Below, one piece after another: positions 11,461 through 17,690 of a stretch of 64,000 nucleotides of DNA; the first letter of the stretch is position 1, and each line of letters begins with the position of its first letter. The DNA comes from Deinococcus marmoris DSM 12784 (GTDB lineage: Bacteria; Deinococcota; Deinococci; Deinococcales; Deinococcaceae), in assembly GCF_000701405.1 (NCBI RefSeq), contig NZ_JNIV01000001.1:62001-126000 (forward strand). Direction: 5' to 3'. The notes beneath the pieces are model-generated. The model saw nothing but the letters and a program-made list of their open reading frames with translations. It did not search any database and was not told the origin of the DNA. The position numbers and the translations under genes were made by a program.

Positions 11461-11916
11461 ATGAGGCAGCCCATCACCGTCTTCGCCCGGACCCGCGATC
11501 AGTTCGACAGCGCGCGCCTGAGCTACCAGCGCCCGGATGTCGCCTTCTTCTCGGCGGGCGCATGTCAGATCCTGGCCTTCGCCTTTCTGGAAACGTACCC
11601 GCACGCGGGCTTCCGGCCCCGCTTCATCTACCCCACCCCCGGTTTCGACGGCAGCCACGTCTATGTCACAGACGGCCAGACGGCCTTCGACGCGCAGGGC
11701 TACGTGTCCGAGGCCGGGTTGCTGCGCCGCCACCACGCCGCCTACGCCCCGTACTGGCAGGGCGGCGTTGTGGATATCACCGTGCCGATGGCCGAGTTCT
11801 GCGCCGCCAACGATCACGCCGCCCCCGGTTATTTTCCGCCGGGCGCATGGGAACGGGCGCTAGACTATCTGGCTCAGTTTCCAGAACCGTCTGCACTGGC
11901 GCTGTCCCGCAACTGA
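11461..11916 (+). CDS. Conserved-looking hypothetical protein, 151 aa
   Basis: ATG lies 7 nt after a TAGGCT -10 box (11448-11453), so leaderless. The product MRQPITVFARTRDQF... is soluble, rich in aromatic residues and histidine (AGLLRRHHAAYAPYWQGG), with no signal peptide or known motif; function unknown. Codon choice is GC3-rich like its neighbours, which supports coding. Its last 43 bp overlap the end of murF on the other strand. Confidence 0.6.
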   Translation: MRQPITVFARTRDQFDSARLSYQRPDVAFFSAGACQILAFAFLETYPHAGFRPRFIYPTPGFDGSHVYVTDGQTAFDAQGYVSEAGLLRRHHAAYAPYWQGGVVDITVPMAEFCAANDHAAPGYFPPGAWERALDYLAQFPEPSALALSRN

Positions 11917-13190
11917 ACCCGGTCACGTAACTGGAGCAGCGCGTCCACCACCACGTCCAGCCCCACGCCCTCCTGCGCGCGTTTTTCTGGCGTGTAGCTG
12001 ATGCCCCGGCTGGCCTTGATCAGCACCACATCACCGTCCCTGACTTCTCCCAGCAGGGCGGCAGTCAGTTCCGGCACGGTGGCAAACGCCCGCTCGCCCA
12101 GTTCGGCGGCGAAGGCACCCACGCCGTAGGTCAGGTCTGCTTTTGCCCGCGCTTCCTGGCCCACCTGTGCGTGCAATTCGCGCTCCGTGCCCCCCAGTTC
12201 CAGCATTCGCCCCAGCACGCTGATGCGGCGGCCTGGGAGGCCACTCAGGGCGTCCAGCGCGGCACTGACCGCCACGGGTGAGGCGTTGTAGGCGTCGTCG
12301 ATCACCGTAAAGCGGCCCGCGTGGACCCGGTAGCGGCCCCCCGGCACGCTGACTTCCGAGAGCCGCGCCGCCGCCTCTTCTAAATCCAGACCCCCTTCCC
12401 GCGCCAGCAGCAGCCCCAGCACCGCCGCCTCGGCCTGCACGCGGGCCGCCAGGGGCAAGGTGACTTCTCTTCCCTCAAAAGTGAATGTTGCGCCCTGTGA
12501 CGTGACCGCTAATCCCTGCCCAGCGTGCGTCACGTCTCCAAAGCCGTAACTCTCTGTGCCTTCGTAAAATGGCGCGGCCTGTGCGCCCACCAGCCCGCGC
12601 ACCCCGTCCAGAATAAAACCCTTCTCGCGCACGATGTTCTCCACGCTGCCCAGCCCCTCCAGATGAGCGGGACCAATCGCCGTGACCACGCCCACGTCCG
12701 GGCGCACCAGCTCTACCAGTTCGGTCATCTCGCCCAGGCGGTCAATGCCCATTTCCACCACCAGCGGTTGCGTGGAGGCCCCGAACTCGACGAGAAAACA
12801 GGCGATGGCGGGCTGGGTGTTGAACACTGGCATGAAGTGGGCGTTCAGCGCCGCCGCCGCATACGCTTTAGCTGTGGTCTTGCCCGCGCTGCCCGTGATG
12901 CCCACCACCAGTTTGTTTTTTGCACGTTCGGCCTGTGCCCAGGCTTTCAGGGCGGCCCAGGCATCCGGCACCCGCACGGCGCGCAGTACGTCCAGATCGG
13001 TCAGGATGAATGGTGCGCCCGCGTCCAGCGCCTTTTGAACGAATTGATTGCCGTGCATCTTCTCGCCGGGCAGGGCGACAAAGGCCACGTCCGGGCCTGC
13101 CTCGCGCGAATCCCAGGTCAGGCGGGCGGCGGAGCGGGCGTCCGGGTGGACGGCGGCGGCAAAGGGGAGGGCGGCGTGTGGGTCTGGCAT
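11874..13190 (-). CDS. murF: UDP-N-acetylmuramoyl-tripeptide--D-alanyl-D-alanine ligase
   Basis: Cytoplasmic Mur ligase that adds D-Ala-D-Ala to the UDP-MurNAc-tripeptide in peptidoglycan synthesis. The 438-aa protein has an N-terminal substrate domain with TWDSREAGPDVAFVALPGEKMHGNQF (MurF type), the ATP loop GITGSAGKTTAKAY, the central VVVEMGIDRLGEM, and VIDDAYNASPVAV in the C-terminal domain; the last three are diagnostic of Mur ligases. ATG 13190 is preceded by GAGGAC and a TAATCT box 8 nt upstream. Convergent overlap with 11461-11916. Confidence 0.93.
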   Translation of the reverse strand: MPDPHAALPFAAAVHPDARSAARLTWDSREAGPDVAFVALPGEKMHGNQFVQKALDAGAPFILTDLDVLRAVRVPDAWAALKAWAQAERAKNKLVVGITGSAGKTTAKAYAAAALNAHFMPVFNTQPAIACFLVEFGASTQPLVVEMGIDRLGEMTELVELVRPDVGVVTAIGPAHLEGLGSVENIVREKGFILDGVRGLVGAQAAPFYEGTESYGFGDVTHAGQGLAVTSQGATFTFEGREVTLPLAARVQAEAAVLGLLLAREGGLDLEEAAARLSEVSVPGGRYRVHAGRFTVIDDAYNASPVAVSAALDALSGLPGRRISVLGRMLELGGTERELHAQVGQEARAKADLTYGVGAFAAELGERAFATVPELTAALLGEVRDGDVVLIKASRGISYTPEKRAQEGVGLDVVVDALLQLRDRVQLRDSASADGSGN

Positions 13191-13198
13191 CTGTCCTC

Positions 13199-13227
13199 AG
13201 ATTAACGCGGCGCAATATCTGTAGCCT
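13199..13227. promoter_or_regulatory. Divergent -10 boxes for murF and the acetamidase gene
   Basis: TAATCT (13199-13204, minus, 8 nt before murF ATG) and TAGCCT (13222-13227, plus, 7 nt before ATG 13235). The two start codons are only 44 bp apart, so the two promoters are back to back. Confidence 0.5.
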
Positions 13228-13234
13228 GGGCCGC

Positions 13235-14218
13235 ATGGCTGACCATCACCTGAGTGCCACGTCCATTCACACCGTCTGGGACCGCACGCTGCCGCCTGTG
13301 CTGCGGGTGCGGCCCGGCGACAGCGTCACCCTCGACACGCTGGACGCCTCGGACGGTGGGGTGGCGCGGAGGGTGGTGGCCGGGGAATTGCCGGCCCCTG
13401 CCACGCTGGACGCCCTGATTCGCGCCGATGCTGCTCCGGCGCGCGACGGTCCACGCGGCCACCCACTGACCGGCCCGGTGTTCGTGGAGGGCGCGCAGCC
13501 GGGTGACGCCCTGAAGATCGATATTCTGGACGTCCGCCCCGCCGCCTGGGGCTGGACCGCCTGCCGCCCGAACGGCATTGGCCTGCTGGACGCCGCGCTG
13601 GCCGAAGAAGGCTTGCAGCCCTACATGCATTTCTGGGACTTGCGTGTTGACACCCACGCGGATTTTCTGCCAGGGATTCGCCTGCCCCTGGCCCCCTTTC
13701 CCGGCGTGATCGGTCTGGCCCCCGGCGCGGACGGCCCGCACCCCACCGCACCGCCCCGGCAGGTGGGCGGCAACATGGACATCCGGCAACTGGTGGCCGG
13801 GGCAACGCTATATCTGCCTGTCGAGGTTCCCGGTGCGCTGCTCTCGGTGGGCGATCTGCATGCCGCCCAGGGCGACGGCGAACTGTCCGGCACAGGCATA
13901 GAAATGGCAGGCCAGATCACGCTGCGCGTGGGTGTGGAGAAAGATGTCGGGCTGACCACACCCGAATTCGTCACGCCCACGCACGGCGGCAGCAGTTCGC
14001 GCTGGCACGCCACCACCGGGCACGATCCAGACCTGATGACCGCCGCCCGCACCGCCCTGCGCGCCCTGCTGCGGCGGCTGACGGCGCGTGGCCTGAGCCT
14101 GGAGCAGGCCTACGTGCTGTCCAGCGCGTGCGTGGATCTGAAGATCAGTCAGGTGGTGGACGCGCCGAATTACACGGTGAGCGCGTTCCTGCCGCTGGAT
14201 ATTTTTGTGGACGGATAG
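13235..14218 (+). CDS. Acetamidase/formamidase family protein
   Basis: FmdA/AmdA-type amidohydrolase predicted to release ammonia from formamide, acetamide or similar short amides. The 327-aa protein shows family features in order: N-terminal beta region with RVRPGDSVTLDTLDASDG, HPLTGPVFVEGAQPGDALKIDIL (family signature), RQVGGNMDIRQLVAGATLYLPV and GALLSVGDLHAAQGDGELSGTGIE. The start is set by a TAGCCT box 7 nt upstream rather than the longer open frame. Substrate is not predictable from sequence alone. Confidence 0.88.
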   Translation: MADHHLSATSIHTVWDRTLPPVLRVRPGDSVTLDTLDASDGGVARRVVAGELPAPATLDALIRADAAPARDGPRGHPLTGPVFVEGAQPGDALKIDILDVRPAAWGWTACRPNGIGLLDAALAEEGLQPYMHFWDLRVDTHADFLPGIRLPLAPFPGVIGLAPGADGPHPTAPPRQVGGNMDIRQLVAGATLYLPVEVPGALLSVGDLHAAQGDGELSGTGIEMAGQITLRVGVEKDVGLTTPEFVTPTHGGSSSRWHATTGHDPDLMTAARTALRALLRRLTARGLSLEQAYVLSSACVDLKISQVVDAPNYTVSAFLPLDIFVDG

Positions 14219-14283
14219 ATTGCAAAAAGGGAAGTAGCAGATGCGCCCCCTCATTTCGGGCCATCTGCCACTGGCTTACCTCT

Positions 14284-15882
14284 TCAAATCTCGCCCCGTG
14301 CGAACGCCGTCATCACCCCCGGCGCTGCCGTGTCTAAGCCCACCACATCCAGCATGTCGGCCCGCGTGGGATCGGCAATCGTGAATTCCGTGGACGTCAG
14401 GCCCACCACGATCAGGCGTGCGCTGATGCCTGTCTTCTGGCGGTACGCGTCCAGCGCCACTGCCGGGTGAACCTTGCCCGCCCAGGTTTCGTTGTCGGTG
14501 TAGACCACGAAGGTGTCCACATCCACGCCCTGCTGGGCCGCCCACAGCATCGGCTGGGCGCAGTCGGTGGCTCCGAAGCTGGCGCTCTGGGCCTTGCGCA
14601 TCGCGCTTTCCAGGGTGTCCTTTGGGGTGATGCCCAGCGGGCGGAAAGAGTCGGCAAAGCCCATCGTCAGCGCGTCCGGCTCGGTGCGCAGGGCCACCAT
14701 GCCCATGGCGGCGGCGGCCATGTTGGGGGTCAGGCCGGGAACGCCCCCCACGTTGCCCCAGGTCATGCTGCCCGACACGTCCAGCGCCAGCAGGTGCCGG
14801 GTTCCGGCAGGCTTGATGCTTCCGAAGGCCAGCATGAAGGCGTCCTCCAACGCGTCCACTACCCCCGGCACGGGCAGCCATTCCCCCTTGCCCTTCACGC
14901 CGCGCCCCTGTGCGTACACCAGCCGGGCCTTCAGGGCGTCCAGCGGGTGAATACGCCCCCGCTTCAGCGCCTCCACGTCGGTCACGCGCTTCACGACTTC
15001 CTGCACGATTTCGCGGTCATTGACGGTCAGCACGCCCACGCGGCCCAGGTTGCCCAGGTTCCGCAGCAGCCAGGTCAGGCCGTTGGTCTGCATGGCGGCG
15101 CGGTAGACCCCGGACCCACGCAGGTGGGTGGGCACGGCTTCGATGGGCAGACCGTACTCGGTCATCAGTCCGGCGGCGTCCGCGTCAGAAGTCGCTTCCA
15201 GCGCCCGCAGATGGCCCTCAATCACGCGTAGAGAGGCGTCGTTCGCACCCTCCGGCAGCACGCCGTCCACCATGAACTTCAGCACCGCGTTGCGGCCCGC
15301 GTCCTCGGTCTTCGGGTGCGCCTTGCGCAGGGCGTCGGCCTGGCTCCAGCCGTCGCGGGCCTTGTACTTCACGGCCCACAGCGCCAGCTTTTCCAGCGGG
15401 GCGTCCTCGTACACGCGCGCCACGCCCTGACGGGTCAGGCGGCCCCAGCCTCCCAGCGCATCGGCAAACGCCAGGAAGTGCAGCAGCATGGTGCCGGTGC
15501 GGGCCACTTCAGGCAGCGCATCCCAGGCGGCCTTGCGGTCTGCGGCCTCTGGGGCGGTCTTGGCGATCAGCGCCAGCACCAGCAACGCCGGGTCCGGCTT
15601 GGGCGCACGGTTGCCGCGCACCACCTCCAGCGTCACGCGCAGGGCCAGGGCCGCGTCGCGCGCCACCAGTTCGCGCACGAAATCGGTGGCCTGAACGGTG
15701 TGCTTGCGCTCGGCGGCGTAAAAGGTGCCGCCATCGGTGCCCAGCACCAGGAAACGGGTCAGGCGGCCCTCGTCGCTGACGGTGTACACGAATCCGCCCG
15801 CGTTGTTGCGCTTCTGGCGGGCATTGAGCCGCTCGGTCTGACGGCGGTGCTTGGGGCTAATGACGCTCAGCAGGTTCTTCAT
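14284..15882 (-). CDS. rsr: Ro60-related TROVE-domain RNA-binding protein
   Basis: Orthologue of the D. radiodurans Ro protein (Rsr), a ring-shaped RNA-binding protein that works with Y RNAs in UV resistance, rRNA maturation and RNA decay (with PNPase in D. radiodurans). The 532-aa protein has the TROVE/HEAT-repeat ring over about residues 1-350 (opening MKNLLSVISPKHRRQTERLNAR) and a C-terminal von Willebrand A domain with the MIDAS motif LLALDVSGSMTWG. ATG 15882 follows AAGGAGGG. Directly upstream, same strand, lie the tRNA-like and Y-RNA genes described separately, its presumed partners. Confidence 0.95.
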   Translation of the reverse strand: MKNLLSVISPKHRRQTERLNARQKRNNAGGFVYTVSDEGRLTRFLVLGTDGGTFYAAERKHTVQATDFVRELVARDAALALRVTLEVVRGNRAPKPDPALLVLALIAKTAPEAADRKAAWDALPEVARTGTMLLHFLAFADALGGWGRLTRQGVARVYEDAPLEKLALWAVKYKARDGWSQADALRKAHPKTEDAGRNAVLKFMVDGVLPEGANDASLRVIEGHLRALEATSDADAAGLMTEYGLPIEAVPTHLRGSGVYRAAMQTNGLTWLLRNLGNLGRVGVLTVNDREIVQEVVKRVTDVEALKRGRIHPLDALKARLVYAQGRGVKGKGEWLPVPGVVDALEDAFMLAFGSIKPAGTRHLLALDVSGSMTWGNVGGVPGLTPNMAAAAMGMVALRTEPDALTMGFADSFRPLGITPKDTLESAMRKAQSASFGATDCAQPMLWAAQQGVDVDTFVVYTDNETWAGKVHPAVALDAYRQKTGISARLIVVGLTSTEFTIADPTRADMLDVVGLDTAAPGVMTAFARGEI

Positions 15883-15920
15883 GGTTCGGCCCTCCTTGTG
15901 TCAGGGCGAGACGGGCAGGC
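15883..15920 (-). promoter_or_regulatory. rsr leader with a Y-like CTCGCCC...GGGCCGA element over the ribosome site
   Basis: Minus strand: CTCGCCC, 11 nt, then GGGCCGA immediately before the rsr ATG, with AAGGAGGG (Shine-Dalgarno) inside. GCCCT can pair with AGGGC, which would cover part of the ribosome site. The sequence mimics the closing end of the Ro-binding stems upstream but lacks a matching N8 helix and GGTTAY, so a regulatory role is only a possibility. Confidence 0.35.
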
Positions 15921-15960
15921 TGGATTCGCCAGCGGCGACGCGACACATCGGCGTGTCAGG

Positions 15961-16036
15961 TGGTGGACATGGGGAGATTCGAACTCCCAACCTTCCCCGT
16001 GCAAGGGGGTTGCGCTCCCAGTTGCGCTACAAGCCC
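15961..16036 (-). tRNA. tRNA-Ala(TGC), slightly degenerate
   Basis: 76 nt, CCA encoded. Acceptor GGGCTTG pairs with CATGTCC with a G-U and one U-U mismatch. D arm GCGC/GCGC with a GG-containing loop, anticodon stem CCCC/GGGG, loop CTTGCAC (anticodon TGC), T arm GGGAG-TTCGAAT-CTCCC intact. The acceptor mismatch is unusual for a housekeeping tRNA. Last RNA gene before rsr. Confidence 0.8.
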
Positions 16037-16096
16037 GTAAGGTCCGCCCCTTCTTCCCAGTCCCTGCGTGGCAGGGCGGCGGCGTAACTGTCTGTT
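16037..16096 (-). other. 60-nt spacer able to form a stem-loop
   Basis: Minus strand: CCGCCC near its start can pair with GGGCGG near its end, enclosing CCCTGC-CAC-GCAGGG. The block GGGAAGAAGGGG recurs as GGGAAGAAGCGG in the other long spacer of the array (16324-16383). It may be a processing signal or separate small RNA; no Ro motif. Confidence 0.35.
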
Positions 16097-16166
16097 TGGA
16101 GCTGTTGGATTTGCGAACTTACGCCCACTCGCTTGTAAGGTGAACGCTCGATTGAACTACAACTCC
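16097..16166 (-). pseudogene. Degenerate tRNA-Val-like (TAC) with truncated D loop
   Basis: About 70 nt, no CCA. Acceptor GGAGTTG/CAGCTCC pairs fully and the anticodon loop is CTTACAA (TAC). The D loop is only AATC (no GG), the anticodon stem has a mismatch, and the T stem is not complementary although TTCGCAAATC resembles a T loop. It sits 2 nt after tRNA-Arg. It is unlikely to act in translation; it may be a decayed gene or tRNA mimic. Confidence 0.55.
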
Positions 16167-16168
16167 AG

Positions 16169-16244
16169 TGGTGAACCGGGCAGGACTTGAACCTGCGACC
16201 TCCCCGTTCGTAGCGGGACGCTCCTCCATCTGAGCTACCGGTTC
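16169..16244 (-). tRNA. tRNA-Arg(ACG)
   Basis: 76 nt, CCA encoded. Acceptor GAACCGG/CCGGTTC, D arm GCTC/GAGC with GG, anticodon loop CTACGAA (ACG), T arm GCAGG-TTCAAGT-CCTGC. All arms are intact; it looks functional. Spacers of 2 nt on both sides imply one precursor transcript. Confidence 0.93.
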
Positions 16245-16246
16245 AT

Positions 16247-16323
16247 TGGGGAGAGTGGCGGGAGTTGAACCCAAAAACCTCTGCCTCCACAGGGCAGCGT
16301 GCAGCCGTTACACCACACCCTCC
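16247..16323 (-). tRNA. tRNA-His(GTG)
   Basis: 77 nt, CCA encoded, with the extra G-1 opposite C73 that marks tRNA-His. Acceptor GAGGGTG/CACTCTC, D arm GTGT/GCAC, anticodon stem CTGCC/GGCAG, loop CTGTGGA (GTG). The T stem has one mismatch at its base. Probably functional. Confidence 0.92.
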
Positions 16324-16383
16324 AGAGCTGGCCCGCTTCTTCCCCGGCAAAGGCTTACGCCCCTGGTGGCGGTCCGGTCTGAC

Positions 16384-16459
16384 TGGTCTGAACGGCAAGA
16401 TTTGAACTTGCGACCTCTTTGAATCCGAATCAGGCGTGCTTCCACTGCACTACGTCCAG
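16384..16459 (-). tRNA. tRNA-Pro(CGG)-like
   Basis: 76 nt, CCA encoded, with C1-G72 as in bacterial tRNA-Pro. Acceptor CTGGACG/CGTTCAG, D arm GTGC/GCAC, loop TTCGGAT (CGG), T arm GCAAG-TTCAAAT-CTTGC. The two lowest anticodon-stem pairs (27-43, 28-42) are C-A mismatches, so it may be weakened or partly degenerate. The 60-nt spacer to tRNA-His holds the recurring GGGAAGAAG block. Confidence 0.8.
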
Positions 16460-16481
16460 TTGCTGTGTTCTTAAAAAGAGG

Positions 16482-16618
16482 TGGTGGAACGGGCGGGAAT
16501 CGAACCCGCGACCTTGCGAGGAGAAGTCGATAAGCCTTCACAGTCGGCCCAGCCGCCTTTGCAGGAGCGGGCAAGTGTGGTGTGGAGGCAACATGCTCTA
16601 CCGCTGAGCTACCGTTCC
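16482..16618 (-). ncRNA. tRNA/Y-RNA chimera F: complete tRNA ends and arms with a Ro-binding stem in the anticodon region
   Basis: 137 nt. Perfect acceptor (GGAACGG/CCGTTCC), D arm (GCTC/GAGC), T arm (GCGGG-TTCGATT-CCCGC) and encoded CCA. Where the anticodon arm should be lies a long stem: GCCTCCACA (16581-16589) pairs with TGTGAAGGC (16534-16542) at 8 of 9 positions. Beyond an internal loop, GCCC of CTTGCCC (16569-16575) pairs with GGGC of GGGCCGA (16544-16550), capped by an 18-nt loop. GGGCCGA-N8-GCTTAT matches the Ro-binding strand of Y RNAs in reversed strand order. The closest anticodon-like loop, CTTCTCC, has only 3 stem pairs. Confidence 0.75.
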
Positions 16619-16640
16619 ATCGAGTTTTGTTGCTGTGTGG

Positions 16641-16792
16641 GAGGGGGACGGACAGGATTCGAACCTGCGAAGACCTTTCGGCCTGTATGTTCCAGGTAAC
16701 CTTCGTCAATCGGCCCAGGAGGGCGAGGTGGCGTCGAAGGAAATGCCCGTTGCGGGGCAGACATATGTGTTTAACCGCTCCACCACCGTCCC
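16641..16792 (-). ncRNA. tRNA/Y-RNA chimera G: tRNA-Leu-type body carrying a Ro-binding stem
   Basis: About 152 nt, no CCA. Acceptor GGGACGG/CCGTCCC, D stem GTG/CAC with a GG loop, long variable arm (AGGCC-GAAA-GGTCT) and T arm GCAGG-TTCGAAT-CCTGT mark a class II tRNA. The outer anticodon stem TATGT/ACATA encloses a TGCCC/GGGCA hairpin and a stem CCTTCG/CGAAGG leading to CTCGCCC-TCCT-GGGCCGA (GGGCCGA at 16710-16716), followed by N8 and GGTTAC. The Ro-type core is thus inserted inside what would be the anticodon loop. Confidence 0.65.
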
Positions 16793-16831
16793 CACGGGGC
16801 GTTTGAACTGTTTGAAATTGATGTGTCCTCT

Positions 16832-16967
16832 GATCTGGCGGGGCGGGACTCGAACCCGCAACCCGGCCATTACAAGTGGTAATTTTCGCACTTCGGCCCA
16901 AAAGGTTGCGCTGCTGGGCAAGGGATGTGGAACGAGTTTTCCTGCTCTACCATTGAGCTACCCGCTC
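16832..16967 (-). ncRNA. tRNA/Y-RNA chimera H: tRNA-like body (TGT anticodon-like loop) with a Ro-binding stem after the D arm
   Basis: About 136 nt, no CCA. Acceptor GAGCGGG/CCCGCCA lacks its two outer pairs; D arm GCTC-AATGGTA-GAGC and T arm GCGGG-TTCGAGT-CCCGC are intact. After position 26 a stem TTCCAC with GTG(C)GAA leads to GCCCA of CTTGCCC (16916-16922) paired with TGGGC of GGGCCGA (16893-16899), then N8 and AATTAC. An arm ATTAC-CACTT-GTAAT containing CTTGTAA follows. Confidence 0.6.
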
Positions 16968-16980
16968 AGGTCAGAAGGAC

Positions 16981-17067
16981 TGGTGGATGGAGCAGGATTT
17001 GAACCTGCTAAACCCGAAGGTATCGGTTTTACAGACCGGCGCGACTCGCCATCGTCGCCGTCCATCC
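16981..17067 (-). tRNA. tRNA-Tyr(GTA)
   Basis: 87 nt, class II, CCA encoded. Acceptor GGATGGA/TCCATCC, D stem GCG/CGC, anticodon loop CTGTAAA (GTA), variable arm TACC-TTCG-GGTT, T arm GCAGG-TTCAAAT-CCTGC. One mismatch at the base of the anticodon stem. Looks functional. Confidence 0.92.
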
Positions 17068-17099
17068 AGGGTGCCGGAAAGCTGGTCTTCGGCGATGCT

Positions 17100-17206
17100 T
17101 GGGGTGGGTGGTCAGAATCGAACTGAGGGAACCAATAACCCTTGTGCGTCGGCCCAGGCGCAAAAAACGCCGATCTGGGCAAGAGGTGCGAAGGGCCACA
17201 CCCACC
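17100..17206 (-). ncRNA. tRNA/Y-RNA chimera J: tRNA-His-type acceptor and T arm with a Ro-binding stem replacing D and anticodon arms
   Basis: 107 nt. G-1 plus acceptor GTGGGTG/CACCCAC, C73 and CCA as in tRNA-His; T arm CTCAG-TTCGATT-CTGAC with one mismatch. No D arm. Between acceptor and T arm, CCCTT pairs with AAGGG and GCCCA pairs with TGGGC. These flank an internal loop that holds CTT (17177-17183, CTTGCCC) and CGA (17149-17155, GGGCCGA), and a terminal hairpin GGCG-TTTTTTG-CGCC closes it. The tail GGGCCGA-N8-GGTTAT is an exact Y-type motif. It cannot decode, as no anticodon arm is present. Confidence 0.72.
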
Positions 17207-17233
17207 GTATTTGGATCTCGCCTGTTGCCAGGC

Positions 17234-17311
17234 TGGTACTCCGAGTCAGACTTGAACTGACACTGACGCGCTTCTGAGACGCGTTCCTCTACCAGATTGG
17301 GATACCGGAGC
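17234..17311 (-). tRNA. tRNA-like, class I body with CAG (Leu-type) anticodon
   Basis: 78 nt, CCA encoded. Acceptor GCTCCGG/TCGGAGT pairs (two G-U), anticodon stem CGCGT/GCGCG with loop CTCAGAA (CAG), T arm GTCAG-TTCAAGT-CTGAC. A CAG anticodon belongs to Leu, yet the variable loop is only 5 nt (TCAGT), whereas bacterial tRNA-Leu has a long arm. The D region resembles Gln/Glu tRNAs. It could be a mis-assigned, repurposed or decayed tRNA. Confidence 0.6.
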
Positions 17312-17354
17312 ATAAAGAGACCTCTGAACTTGGGGCGGTGGTGGCGGGGCGGAC

Positions 17355-17429
17355 TGGAGCAGGCTGGACGGAATTGCACCGCCGTCTCCCAGCGGTTGCT
17401 GGGCATCTTGCTGACTAGAAGAAACCTGC
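17355..17429 (-). pseudogene. Degenerate tRNA-sized RNA with collapsed anticodon arm
   Basis: 75 nt with acceptor GCAGGTT/AGCCTGC, discriminator T and CCA. D stem TCTT/AAGA without the GG pair; the anticodon position holds CCCAG/CTGGG around a 6-nt loop CAACCG; T stem GGCGG/CCGTC with loop TGCAATT. The size and CCA look deliberate, but the loops are wrong for decoding. It is either a tRNA mimic or a decayed tRNA. Confidence 0.5.
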
Positions 17430-17440
17430 ATGTATGGGGT

Positions 17441-17530
17441 GCTGGGCAAGGGATGAAGTCGGATGCGGGAGTTGAACCCAGGTCCGTAAAGGACCATCAC
17501 CAGAGATAACCGAGGCCTCTTCGGCCCAGC
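17441..17530 (-). ncRNA. Y RNA c (YrlA-like, with tRNA-like module)
   Basis: 90 nt. The ends GCTGGGC and GCCCAGC pair perfectly (7 bp); next come the bulged CGA and the matching CTT of CTTGCCC, then TCGG/CCGA and the conserved GGTTATC. The enclosed domain contains a short TC-TGGT-GA arm, a hairpin GGTCC-TTTAC-GGACC and a T arm (GGG-TTCAACT-CCC). That is, D-, anticodon- and T-like elements inside a Ro-binding stem, the arrangement reported for bacterial YrlA RNAs. Confidence 0.8.
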
Positions 17531-17555
17531 AGGAGGGTTTGAGGGAGGAGACTCA

Positions 17556-17679
17556 GGGCAAGGGGCGGCCACGGGAAAGAGGGGCTTGCGCTGGCCTCTG
17601 CTCCAGGGCGGAATCTTTGCAGACGCGCCGTGGGGTTGTCCGAAGTGGTGGGCAAAATAACCGTGACCTGTCGGCCCTT
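17556..17679 (-). ncRNA. Y RNA b
   Basis: About 124 nt. GGGC (of GGGCCGA, 17671-17677) pairs with GCCC (of CTTGCCC, 17556-17562). Beyond the internal loop GGTCACGG pairs with CCGTGGCC over all 8 positions (one G-U), and GGTTAT follows, as in Y RNAs. The ~80-nt distal domain includes GGCG/CGCC around a loop with GCAAAGATTC, possibly T-arm-like, but I could not fold it with confidence. Confidence 0.7.
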
Positions 17680-17690
17680 GAGTCGAATAT

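Noticed and set aside
16482..17206. Inserted stems in tRNA bodies as tRNA introns (group I or archaeal type)
   Set aside because: The inserts (about 60-80 nt) are too short for group I introns, removing them does not restore normal anticodon arms in F and J, and they share the Ro-binding motif. For G, where TATGT/ACATA flanks the insert, an intron is not fully excluded.
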